From contig CAJNOJ010000159.1 of assembly GCA_905250025.1 (NCBI GenBank), positions 1 to 64,000 on the forward strand: 64,000 nucleotides of DNA, written 5' to 3'. Each line of letters begins with the position of its first letter. The stretch's first letter is position 1. Position numbers and translations under genes: made by a program. The stretch is from Adineta ricciae. Taxonomy: Eukaryota; Rotifera; Eurotatoria; Adinetida; Adinetidae. Shown piece by piece: positions 12,354 through 23,672 of this stretch. A model generated the notes under the pieces. That model was not told the DNA's origin. It ran no database searches and saw only the letters and a list, made by a program, of their open reading frames with translations.

Positions 12354-12595
12354 AAATAAGAGCACTGTACACTGTTGTCTCCTATGGCGACTTCTTCGTT
12401 TTCATGTTCATAACATTGCTCCGTTTTTTTTTCGATCAATCCTCATTCGTATTGTAAAGATGTGAGTAACGAGTACGTTCAAAGTGCGACTGATTGTTCT
12501 CGTTGTTGAAAATGTTTTTTGTTTATATGTAAAACGAAGAGAGAAGAAAAGACTCATTTCTTTTCTTGTGTTTATAGAAAATACGAACCAAGTCG

Positions 12596-15500
12596 ATGTC
12601 GACTCAGGCACGTCGACGTCGAGCGCCGGCGGCAGCACCTCCAGGTTTGTTCATCATTGGTTTGATATTTTTTGTAAACTTTAGTTTACTTCGAATTAAT
12701 TAGCTACAATCAAAGTTGCATTTGGAGACGACGATGAAAACCAAGACAATGAAAGAAGGACTAATCAAGAATTTCTGGAAGAAAACGATAATCTAAGACA
12801 TCATTCCGATCAAGATAGAAACCGTTATGACGCAAATACTGACACCACCTATGAACGAGCATTTTTTGCCATTCAAAATAAGACTGTTGAAGTCATTTTC
12901 GCAAATAATGTTTTAAGCTGGGCGGATGTTACTGGCGAACGTATGTATTATCATAGAAACAAGAATTTTCATGTCCTATCGAAGAATTCTTCTTAGCGGT
13001 CGGCAATGAAATCCATCGACGACCATCACCAGATCCAAATAATCAAAATTCGATTAATCTCAACGATGTTTTTGGTATCACACCAATCCATTCACATTGG
13101 AATTGGTCAATGAACGTCAATGAAAATATAGCAGGCACAATGATTTCCACATCGAATAGTATAAGTGGCCCTATGAATCTTTCGTCGACACCTTTATCTC
13201 AAAATTCTGTTCTCCGCGGTTTTCAATTACATTCTTATCAGACTTTAACCGATAACGTTCTACAAGAAATTCTCATTGTTTTTCAAAGTGACGATCCGAA
13301 CTTAATCGAACAATGGTTTCATTTTCTATCGAAGATTATCATCGCATGTAAGAATGATTACAAATTAGAGAGAGGAAAAGACAGTTTATAACTTTTTCAA
13401 CTTTGCTTAGTAACGCCCCCGAAAAACATCTTCGTTCTCTGTAATCCTTATGCTGGTCCAAGACATAGTCGACATGTATATAATACGAAGATCAAACCGA
13501 TGCTTGAAACACGACGTTATAAAATAACTTATATGGGTAAATCTTTGATCGAAGATTTTTACGGAAAGTAAAGCGTTTTCATTTAGAAATCAGCGATCAG
13601 TTCAGTGCTGACGAAGCGCTGCAGAATGTTGAAGGTGGCTTCGATTCGATAGACAGGTATTAGATTTCAAAGTGTGATTGAATAAAACGCGTTTTTTAAA
13701 TAGTTTGGTGATCATCGGTGGTGATGGGTCCGTGATTAATGTTATCAATGCGTTAATAGTTTATTTAGCGAGAGAATATCGTACGAGGTAGAGAAAACAA
13801 TAGAGTTTAATTATGAGTATTGATTCGTATTCGGTTTCAGATTAGATATAAGAGCAGATTTACCAACAATACCTTTTCCGATTTGTATTGTACCTGATGG
13901 TAAGATCTTTTCAATGAATTTTTTTCCCTTGAAATCATTTCTCTTCTTTTTTTCAGGCACGACAAATATCATTTCTCATACGCTACATGGAAATATCGAT
14001 CATTGTACACCTATTTTACATTTAATTTACAGTAAGAAATGACATGAATTGATTTTAAGGGATTACTTTCGAAATCTTTAGATCACACGATGAAAATCGA
14101 TATGTCTGCAGTGTTTGATGTAGATTACAAATTTGTCACAGCTAATTTCGGTGCTGCTGCAGGTTATCCAGCCAATGCGCTGAAATATTTTCCACGTTAT
14201 AGTTTACATAGTCCCAAAACGATTATTAAAAAATCCTTCGCAAAAGCGGCTTCGAAGAAATATCTACAGTAAGATTTACTTCATAGTTTTATTGTCTAAC
14301 ACGGTTCTCTACTATTCGAACGGTGGTCTCTATCGTCACTCTTCCGGGGAATGATAAGTAGCACCCAAATCATCGAACAATAATCTTTGCACTGAAGCTG
14401 ACTACCTAAGATGCTTTCCTCTTATTGAAGTAGCTAATCCTATATATGAACTTGTCATTCACAGACAAAAATTCAGACTAGTTTACCTGGCAGGAATATC
14501 AAGATCTTTGCAAAATCTGAAAATCATTCGCAGCTGGAGATTTTAGTTAATTAAAGAAGGAAAGTTTTCGAACTATTTTTACCTTTGCTAGACCATTTCA
14601 AATGGAGATTCGATATATCGCAGCACCCCAAACGAACTCAATGATTACTCGATGCTATCGAGGGTAAAATAATGAAATATCTCATTCACATTTTCTATCT
14701 CAACGTCGTCTTGTCTCTTCTAGTTGCCCGTTATGCACTCCGACCGTTGTCGAAAAAAGTGATGATCAAGTAAAAGCGTTTGATAATACCCATATGCAAG
14801 AAATAAATCGACGAAGACGATCTATAACTTCAAATAATGAGAACAATCATCGAATATCATCTGCGGGTCGAAGAAGTTACAATCTTCAATATGATGAAGA
14901 GAAGAATTGGAAAGTTATAGAAAATAATTTATTAGAAGCTGCGGTTTTTACCAATGCTAATCTATGGTCATTTGCACCACAGGGTTTATCAAAATTCGGC
15001 CATATAGCTGATGGATTCCTTGATTTAGTTGTAATTGACGCAGTTAATCGAAAAGAATTTTTACGGTATATTAAACGAAATGGAAATTCGAAAAATCAAG
15101 TAAAACCATTCATATACTTGAAAAAGAAACCATCTCATAACTCGGATTCGTTCTTTTTAGTATGATCTTTCGTTTACAAATATAATCAAAGTTAAAGAAG
15201 TCGAGATTGAGTTGAAGTTTGTCAATGATATTTATAACAATGATATAAGAAATACTGATAATCCGTATGATTCAACGCCGTCAGATAATTCATCCAATGA
15301 AGACATGTCTGATAATGAAAATAAACCTAATCATTCACAACGACATAAGCCTCATCCACCGAGTGAACCAATATCAGATGATATTCGACGACGACGACGT
15401 CGCGGTCATCAACAACTCAATCAGCAAAGTCATGAACCGATTCGGCACAATCTACAAGCGTCAACTAGTGTCGATACATCGATACTTCATTTCAAAAATC

Positions 15501-16169
15501 GTCAATCTCAACAATCAGAAAGCGAAATGGATAGTCCACAAATCGATCAATACGATTCGACGAAAACACGCCGTCGTAGTGGAATATTTCAATCGTTGAA
15601 ATTAAAGAAAAATAAGATTCCTTTACCCCGACCGTCAAGTGCTCAACGAGAAGAAACTGATGACGACAAACAACAAAGAAAGAATAGAAAAACAACGGGT
15701 GGTACACTGCGACCTGCACGCGTAAGTGTTTTTGCTCTATTTTTATCATTTAAAAACAATATTCTAATGAAATTTTTCAGTCGTTACTGAGTCTGTTCAG
15801 TGCTGGAAATTTACCAACAGGAAAAACTGATAAACAATCGACCAATGCTGCAAACAACTCATCTTCTTCTAACAGCAATCGTAAACTATCCGTGATCAGT
15901 CGTTCGGCAAGTGTAGACAATCCTTCAACATCAGAAATCAATGATTCTCTTCGAAATAAGAACAAACCATGTCTGTGGAATCTCGATTTTACTCCGTATA
16001 ATTCTCCGATCATCAGAATCAAGTAATAAGTCAAGAATATATATATATATATATATAAATGCCTTTCCATTGTGTTCTTTGTAGATGTTTCTGTCGTTAT
16101 TTGACTGTTTATGGTACGAATATCGATCCGGATACGAGAGTAAAAGAAACGACTTATTCATGTTTTTAA
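12596..16169 (+). CDS. Ceramide-kinase-like lipid kinase (DAGK catalytic domain)
   Basis: About a dozen exons. The N-terminus is Arg/Ala/Pro-rich, followed by a PH-like region (12700-13345; HSYQTLTDNVLQEILIVFQS). The diacylglycerol-kinase-type domain has FVLCNPYAG, the nucleotide loop VIIGGDGSVINV and CIVPDGTTNIISHTLHG. A small exon (about 14591-14661) encodes MEIRYIAAPQTNSMITRCYR, and the C-lobe has FAPQGLSKFGHIADGFLDLV and EFLRYIKRN. A Ser/Asn/Arg-rich insert (15290-15960) is longer than in vertebrate CERK. The conserved end (WNLDFTPYNSPIIRIK|CFCRYLTVYG) is reached only if an intron holding the (AT)n repeat (about 16023-16084) is removed; it parallels the CERK tail. CERK phosphorylates ceramide. 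HTLHG and the variable loops also resemble CERKL, so CERK versus CERKL is open. Confidence 0.85.
16037..16057. repeat. (AT)n microsatellite inside the last intron of the lipid kinase
   Basis: About ten AT dinucleotides within the final intron of the ceramide-kinase-like gene. Confidence 0.85.
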
Positions 16170-16695
16170 CACAGAATTTGTTTTTGTTATTTCACGTAAA
16201 GAACTACTTATATATTTTCTTTTCCCTCGTCCATCGTGAAAACATTCTCATCAGTGTATAAAAAGTCATATTTTTCTATATTGAATTCAATAATAAATCT
16301 TTCACGGATAACTCATCATTATCAACTTGTCTTTCACATCATCGAAATCGAATTAGCCAAGCAGTCGATAGACCGTCGTAATTCAATCAATTGAACGTGA
16401 TGGACTGTCGAAAAACAACTAGACAAACTGTCATGAATATCATACCTTTTAACATGTGCGAATGGCCTCTTTGTGTGTATGCAGCACTCTCTATCATCAT
16501 CCGTTGAACATGTGGCGCACCGTTTCGTCGTGCATATATGTAATACCATACAATATGCTTATTTATTCTATGTTCTCTAACAAGAATGTCGTTCTTTATT
16601 CTGATTGGTAGGAACAGAAAAGTCCAATGAACTAGAAGACACTTTTCATCTTCATCACATCCCTTTCTCTAATTCGAATCTTCAAACGCATAAAC
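16170..16695. other. Spacer between lipid kinase and EI24-type gene
   Basis: AT-rich; the minus-strand ORF 16334-16549 has no recognisable content. Likely kinase 3' UTR plus promoter of the next gene. Confidence 0.5.
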
Positions 16696-17802
16696 ATGGG
16701 CACAACAACAAATATCGTTTGGTTACAAAATGAACACGATGAACCGATTCCCAATGAATTGCGTTCCTATACAGCTCTATTCACTAGCGAAGATGTTTGT
16801 TATCAATTTATATCTTCGTTACCGTCGACATTACGTGGTTTAACACTTGTTATTACTGATTCAACTATATCGATCGATCGCTTGTTGAAATTAAAACAAA
16901 TCTCGACTGTTTATATCCTTTCATCGAGCAAATCGCCTGTTAAAACTTCTTCGAAGATTCACGGCTGTTACAATGACCGGCAATCATTGATTGAGCAAAT
17001 AGTCATTGATTTAAATCGAACAAAGCTGTCACCACCGGGTTTTTTCAATGGATTTATCGCACCATTTCAAGGTTTCCTCTTTATTCTTACACATCCGTCG
17101 ACATGGATACGAGCACTTGTTCCTGCGATTATTTTCACTCTTCTTCTTTTCGCGTTCTCAGTTCCAGGTGTTTGGGGAATGCATCTATTTACAAATCATT
17201 TAACCCAACGATACAACTCTCGTTGGATGTACTACGGTATATGGATGCTTCGGTTCCTGCTATACGCAGTTGCCATCTTCCTTTCATTACTCTTGGCATT
17301 TCTCACCGCACAGCCATTGAGTTCACCAGCATTGGAAAGTCTTGTTCGTGCTCAAGAACGCGAATTGAAATATCCGAATCGGCCTGAAGAATCGTTCTGT
17401 GCAAGTGTATGGCGAAGTATTCGCGTCGCTCTTGTTTCAATAGTTGTTTCGTGTCCCGTGCTACTCATTTTAACATTAACAGCATTCTTCTTTCCACCGG
17501 CTGCTTTTCTCACAATCCCACTGAAATTTCTTTTCACCGGCTTCATAATTGCTTATGATATCATCGATTATCCTCTATCATTACACTTACTTGGTGTACG
17601 TGAACGAACGCCGTGGTTCAAACATTACCGATGGGCAACACTTGGTTTTGGTTTATCGATGGAACTTATCTTTTTTATTCCCGGCGCTTTTCTTCTTCTT
17701 CTACCGGCAGGTGTTTGTGGTGCGACGATTCTCGTTGTTGCAGCAGAACGTGCACAAATCGAACAACCTCTATTACTTATCGAAGCACCTATCAAATCGT
17801 AA
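16696..17802 (+). CDS. EI24/CysZ-type membrane protein with an N-terminal alpha/beta module
   Basis: Single uninterrupted 368-residue ORF, unusual in this intron-rich window. Residues 1-110 form a soluble module: VWLQNEHDEPIP, LVITDSTISIDRLL, ISTVYILSSSK and KIHGCYNDRQSLIEQI. It aligns with the N-terminus of the ART-TPR protein at 25520. Residues about 115-350 carry the EI24/CysZ-like fold: FQGFLFILTHPSTW, several hydrophobic helices, an amphipathic loop AQPLSSPALESLVRAQERE, IAYDIIDYPLSLHLLGVRER, ATLGFGLSMELIFFIPGAFL and LLLPAGVCGATILVVAAERA. The DYPLS...GFG...LPAGV-GAT order resembles bacterial EI24-domain proteins. EI24 in animals is an ER autophagy protein, and CysZ is a bacterial sulfate transporter; function here is unknown. 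AATAAA lies 78 bp past the stop. Confidence 0.75.
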   Translation: MGTTTNIVWLQNEHDEPIPNELRSYTALFTSEDVCYQFISSLPSTLRGLTLVITDSTISIDRLLKLKQISTVYILSSSKSPVKTSSKIHGCYNDRQSLIEQIVIDLNRTKLSPPGFFNGFIAPFQGFLFILTHPSTWIRALVPAIIFTLLLFAFSVPGVWGMHLFTNHLTQRYNSRWMYYGIWMLRFLLYAVAIFLSLLLAFLTAQPLSSPALESLVRAQERELKYPNRPEESFCASVWRSIRVALVSIVVSCPVLLILTLTAFFFPPAAFLTIPLKFLFTGFIIAYDIIDYPLSLHLLGVRERTPWFKHYRWATLGFGLSMELIFFIPGAFLLLLPAGVCGATILVVAAERAQIEQPLLLIEAPIKS

Positions 17803-18850
17803 TCAAATTCATCTTATTTTATTTTGTCAGATAAAAACTATCGATCTTTTCTCTTTGTATATCGAATGAGTACAATCAAAATAAACATTTCCAATGTAAG
17901 AAAAAAATTAGTTGCCACTAGAAATCTTTCCTTTTAATAAACCTAATTATCAAGTCTTTTTTTGTCTCATCAAAGACGCGAGTGTCTCCGAGAAAATTCA
18001 AGTCGACCGTACAAATGAATTTGTCTTCCTATTAGATCAATATAGAACTAAACAAAGACTGTCGAATACATTTTGCCACGTATGCCTACAGTAATTGTTC
18101 AATGAATCAACGAGACGTACATTTCAATAAGAGTATTGTTTACTTTTCAATCATATCATACATTCATTAGCGTTCGAGACATTCAAGCATATTCAAACAC
18201 ATTCTCCTATTCTTTCGATTTAATTGTGCTCCATATCCTCTAGATAAATTACTATGATCAAGTGTTATCGCTCGTCCGATCGATCGAACGACTATAAATT
18301 AACGACATCTGTTTTGAAATATCATCTCGTTTGCATCTTTTCTTAAGTATGATCTCTGTTTTCACTGAATCGGGCATGTGTCTCCTGATTTCTGGAATGA
18401 TAAAAGGTTTTCTTTCGCCGGCAATCAATTTGATGATCCAGAACGAACGAAAAGCGCTGTAGGTGATCGTCGTTGAAATCGCCACCAATGAGATTTGTCT
18501 CTTCTAGCCACATCAACGCTATGCTGTAGAGAAAAAGAGAGCGAGAGAGACAAAACAAGAGTTGTGAATAATAGATGAGAATGGTGACCTATGGATGATG
18601 ATAGAGACAACGAAATCATCGAGAAACGAATGGGTAATAAATATCCTTCTCCTTTCGTTCGGTCTATTTATTCTGATTAAGAAAATACTGTATCTTGATT
18701 TCATCATTACCCAAGGGCACGTTCTTTTTCACCTCTCTCTTCATCAATAACATAATAACAAACTAGCGTTAATTTGTTTCTGTTTACCTTTTTAGACGAT
18801 CTACGTCGTTCGAATAGACTTCGTATTTTACTTATTTGAAATTTTTAACT
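17803..18850. other. Spacer and upstream region of lamin
   Basis: No gene supported. Pyrimidine-rich sequence ending in an acceptor-like cctttttag at about 18796 lies 55 bp before the lamin ATG, which could mark a 5' UTR intron or a spliced-leader site. Overlapping minus-strand ORFs at 18258-18707 are Ser/Arg low-complexity readings without motifs. Confidence 0.5.
17880..17885 (+). terminator. Polyadenylation signal for the EI24-type gene
   Basis: AATAAA 78 bp downstream of the stop codon at 17802. Confidence 0.55.
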
Positions 18851-20875
18851 ATGGCCAGTCGATCAGCGTCTGCTTCGCGTACCCGCGCTGCTTCGCCAGC
18901 GAATTCTTCGGGATTGAATATCTCTCGTGCCCAAGAAAAAGAACAATTAGAAACTCTCAATAATCGTTTAGCTGTTTATATTGATACCGTACGACGTTTA
19001 GAACAAGATAATCGAGAATTAAGAGTAAGTGATTTGTTGAAATCAAACAAAAAACTCCGAATATTTCCTGTTTTAAGAGTGTCATTGCTACGTACACTGA
19101 TACATACCAAACAGAAGCATCGAAAGTCAAACAGTTGTATGAACGCGAACTTGAAGATGCAAAAGCTTTGATCGAAGAATTAGCCAGAGATAAAACTCGT
19201 CTCCAAATCGAATCAGAAAAAGCCGATGCGGATGCACAAGATGCTCTTGCAAAGTATAGACCTAGAAAACTTCACACTTTTCATTGTTGAACTTCACTAA
19301 ACTTAGACTTGCTCGAAAGGAACGCGACTTCCGCACTCTTGAAGCTCGTTTGAAACAATACGAAAATGAATTGGCTGATTTAAAAGCACGAAACGAAGCG
19401 CTAGTTTACGATAATAACCGCAAAACAGATGATAACGCGGTAAGTAGACATTGTACCTGCTGACCGCAAAGTACATTTTCGATTTTTGTAGAATCTCCGT
19501 GGTCTTAACGGCGAACTTGAAAAGCAAATCAATGTATTGAAACGACAACTCGAATCAGAAACACTCCTTCGCATTGATTTGGAAAATAAGAATAAGACAT
19601 TACGCGAAGAATTACAGTTTAATCAACAAGTTCACGAGACAGTGAGTGAAAATCAAGTCAATTTTTGTCTAGTTTTGTTTATTTCGTAGGCAATCGAGGA
19701 AATTCATCGACAGAAACGTGTTGAAGTTCGATCCTACGATGATAATCTTCGTCAGCAATACGATGATCGATTATTACATGAATTGCAGCAATTACGTACG
19801 CAGACCGAAGACGAAATACAGTCACTACGTGATGAAATCGCTTCGCAATACGAGAAAAAAATAGAAAACTTAGAAAACACCATTCGTCGAAATGCGGATC
19901 AAGTCGGTTCATATCGATCCGATGTCACATCCTATCGTGAACGTATCGATGATATTACCAAATCTCGTGATGCATTAAATGACAAAGTTAACTTTTTGGA
20001 ACAACGTTGTCGAGACTTGGAAAATCGTCTTCATAATGCTCAACAACGACAAGATGCGTTACTTGCCGAACGTGAAGATGAATTACAACGCTTAAAACAA
20101 CAAATCGAACAAATGCAAATTGACTATCAAAATTTATTAGATATCAAAATCGGTCTCGATAGAGAAATTGCTACTTACAGAAAACTACTCGAATCTGAAG
20201 AAGAACGGTAAGAAAACAAAAGTGTTCTTATACTTTGAAACATTCATTATCTTCTTTTTAGCCTCAACATATCTGCTACTTCATCTCGTTTGAGTAGTGG
20301 CGGTGCAAATGAAAGTTTCGTCTCCGATAGTGGTGCAACAACAACAACAGCTGGATCGAACCGAACATATTCCTCACGTAAACGTCCACGTCATGATTCC
20401 GTTGAACGTCCGTTGATCAACATTCAATTGCTCGACGGAATCAATATCGTTGATGACGAAAGCGCACATCCAAAATTTGTGAAATTAATCAATAATTCGT
20501 CACGCGAAATGGCACTTGCTGGCTGGATACTCAAACGTAAAGTTGGTTCACAATCGTATGAATTCAAATTTCCGCGAGGAATGGCTTTGAGACCTGGTGC
20601 AACAACTACAGTAAGAAGAATTACGTTTGTCTGTTGAATCGATTGGATTTTTGTAGATCTGGAGTTCGGATGTCAATGATATTGCAGTAGATCCGCCAAC
20701 AAATTTAAAACTACGCACAAATAAATGGTTCACAGCAGGAAATGAAAATAAAAAGACTATTCTTGAAGACACAGATGGAAATGTAAATAAACAAGCTTAG
20801 TTTATTAAGTCTTCAACTACTTTTTTTTTTGTTTTTATTTAGGTTGTTGCGGAAAAGACAGTTACTGTCAAATGA
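18851..20875 (+). CDS. Nuclear lamin without a CaaX box
   Basis: Eight exons, about 540 residues. Short Ser/Arg head (MASRSASASRTRAASPANSS), then a rod that opens EKEQLETLNNRLAVYIDTVR and closes LDREIATYRKLLESEEERL, both intermediate-filament signatures. The long coil 1B is typical of lamins. The tail has a basic nuclear-localisation motif (SRKRPRHD, about 20370) and a lamin-tail Ig domain (PKFVKLINNSSREMALAGWI, YEFKFPRGMALRPGATTT|IWSS). The protein ends AEKTVTVK* directly after the Ig domain. No CaaX motif is present whether or not the last intron (about 20783-20842) is removed, so farnesylation-based membrane anchoring looks absent. The start at 18851 is the first ATG; upstream in-frame codons lack ATG. 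Confidence 0.93.
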
Positions 20876-22535
20876 AAGACGACCGTTGTTTTGATGTATT
20901 TGTTGCTTTGCATGTAAAATTTCTTGTTTGTTGTCGTAGTTCTGTCTTTTGACGCTTAACACTTACGATGTGGTTGTTTTTCCCTCATCTTGGTAAGAAG
21001 AAGAAACAAATAGTGTTCATTTCTTGAATACTCTTATTTTCTTTCTAATTAGAATTTCTTTTTTGCCATAACCATCTTTCTGATGTCTTTGTTTACCTAT
21101 TGTTGTTGAGTTTTTCTCATGTCAAGCATTTGTTATAGTTGACTTCTTCTTCTTCTAACTATTCAAATTAAACATTTCTCATATAAATGCGAATCGTCCA
21201 GAATGACGTCCTTGATTTCTATGCGTAATTGCTCGAAGGTGATGAATGAATGTCAGTGGAAAGAATGATAATCATTGATGACAGGATGATAAGACTGTCT
21301 ATTCGATGTAAACGGTCTTACATACCCACGTGCGATGACTTTTTCATTCTCGAAACAAATCTTTTCTGTTTCGTCTCAAATTGGTGATGAGAAAAAGATA
21401 ATGAAAGTTAAGATGCGAAATAAAATACCGTTGACTAAACGTGATTGAAAAAAAAAAGTTCAAAGCATTTGTCATAGAACTGTCACAATCAATATAATTA
21501 ACGATCAAAGACTCTGATGAGCGACGCTTATTGAAATAATAATCATCATCGTATAGAGAGAAAAACACACAACACGTACAGTCTCTATTTAATCGAAACT
21601 GGAATGAGTTACCCGTCCGGTGAATCATCTTTACTTTCCCAGATGAGTTTGATTATATCGATCAGTGAATAGAAGATAATCAATATGAGACATACCATTG
21701 TAAATATCAAAGTAAATGGCAACAAAACATAAGCAATCTACCGAGATATGATTATACTATGAAGAAAAACACGTTGGATTGGCAACGATCATTATGGTGT
21801 GTTTCGACAGTTTAATTATGCGCAATGCATGCTGTGCAGATTAGGAAATTAATTGAGTGTATCTCAATTTATGATGTGACAAAAATACGGAAATTACATA
21901 CTTGACATATAACATCATTTATCATACGTTTTCACGAAATTTATTTTGATAAATAAGACGAAATATTGACTACCGGTAATTTACTACTCGTATACGTCTT
22001 GTAGGTGATTAACAAGAACATTAAGGTATAGATGTGAATATTGATGAGATCACGCTATCTCTGATCACACTATATATAAGATAAAGAGATAACCGAATGA
22101 TGATGATGATCATGTATGTAGTAGAGACCTAAGATGTATGAAGATTAGAATACAATCCTTGAATGTTTCGAGCGGGCAAAGTCTTCACTGTTATATATGA
22201 CTTCATTCGATTGTTTTTTCGGTATTGAAAAACAGAACCTATAAATAGATTGTATAATTTTATTTCAATATGAATCATTATAACGAATGACTTAGAAGGT
22301 TATTGCAACATGTGGATAGAATTTAAAATTACTTTTATTTACCCGTATGATTTATTTCTTGTGAGTACTTCTATGATATTCTATATATGCTTAACAAATA
22401 CAATAATATTTGTTTAGAACAAATGAGAACCATCGGATTGTAATCTCGATTTCTTTTTTTCTTTTCAAATACCTCGTTCGTACCGAACAAGAAAAGAAAA
22501 CAATCGTGAATAATGCTGTCAATAAAATAAGAGCG
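20876..22535. other. Intergenic between lamin and the C2 gene
   Basis: Lamin 3' UTR then AT-rich spacer. The ORF at 21344-21628 on the minus strand shows no domain. No RNA gene or repeat was recognised. Confidence 0.55.
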
Positions 22536-22544
22536 TATATAAAG
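22536..22544 (+). promoter_or_regulatory. TATA box of the C2-domain gene
   Basis: TATATAAAG 42 bp before the ATG at 22586, which would place the transcription start about 15-25 nt upstream of the start codon. Position and sequence fit a core TATA promoter. Confidence 0.5.
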
Positions 22545-22585
22545 AGAGGTATATACATTTGATATCGATAGTCAGTAAATTTACA

Positions 22586-23035
22586 ATGCCAAACGGTACG
22601 CTTGAAGTTATTGTCGCTGCTGGACGAAAATTAAAGGATCAAGATACAATCGGCAAAAATGATGCCTACGTCGAAGTGTATTTAGATAAAAAGTACAAAC
22701 AACGTACGAAGACGATCCCGAACTCGAATGATCCAGTCTGGAATGAACGATTGACTTTTAATGTTCACGATGGCGATGATACCATTCATTTCGCTGTTTA
22801 TGATCAAGATGTTGGCGATAGAGATTCTATTGGTGATTGTAAAGTCAAGTTGAAACACGTTTTTGATGATGGAAAGTTTGATGAATGGGTCAAGTTACCA
22901 GCACACCTTGGTTTATCATCGCATGGAGAAATTCATGTGATTATGAATTTCAGAGTAAGTTGAAATGGAAACAATGTTTCGGAGTATTTGATTTTTTTCG
23001 TTATTTATGCATTGTTTTTGTTTTAGCCATCATAA
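22586..23035 (+). CDS. Small single C2-domain protein
   Basis: About 125 residues: essentially one C2 domain. MPNGTLEVIVAAGRKLKDQD opens strand 1, the Ca2+-binding loops keep Asp-rich signatures (KDQDTIGKNDAYVEV and VYDQDVGDRDSIGD), and NDPVWNERLTFNV is typical. The first exon ends at 22954; splicing to 23027 adds Pro-Ser and a stop, while read-through adds Val-Ser and a stop, so either gives the same protein length. It likely binds phospholipid in a Ca2+-dependent way; the partner is unknown. Confidence 0.88.
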
Positions 23036-23672
23036 TCAATTCAATTCGCTTGATAGATATAGACAAAAAAAAACTATTTTCCTTGCCCTTCGCTTGATTC
23101 TTTTCTTTCTTTTTTTTCTCGAACTGAAATTTGAAATAAATCCACGTGGATATTTGACAAACAAATGAACATGATTAAATAGTATGAATTCAATATCTTG
23201 TTCTACAAATATTTATTGCGCTGAAGTTTTTTTTCTTTCATTTAAGCATATTATTATTGTCGTAATAGTAGGTAGTATTCCATATAGTAGAAATGGAAAT
23301 CTGTTGTTAAATCTGCTTAATCCAAAATCCAACGGTAATTCTCTTGAAACAGCTATGTACATGTTCTCTTGATTATGCTCCTGCTATTCATAGTTCGAGA
23401 ATTTCGGATTGATTTCATGATGATTGGATGAAATTTTTCTAGAAGCACTGTTCTGATTTATAAGCACTAAACTACTGCCTAGGATGATAAATATGAATTT
23501 TTCTATGTCTGTTTAAATGCTGTGATCGATATTATTTTTACGTTTTAAATCCAACGAAAAATCTGCATTCTTTTGTTATAGTAGTCAGAATATTTCTGTG
23601 TATATATGTAAATCACAAATTCTATGATGTATCCTAAGTCAATTTATATTTTCGTTAGACGAAAAGTAGTAA
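23036..23672. other. Spacer between two convergent genes
   Basis: 3' UTRs of the C2 gene (plus) and ART-TPR gene (minus). AT-rich with no gene seen. Confidence 0.6.

Larger units (their letters stand above)
10875..12595. other. Intergenic before the ceramide-kinase-like gene
   Basis: TRAF 3' UTR, AT-rich spacer, a pyrimidine-rich stretch at about 12120-12260 and a short CGAA repeat. Short ORFs at 11228-11437 and 11749-11967 show no motif. An upstream untranslated exon of the kinase gene may lie at about 12300-12460. Confidence 0.45.
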
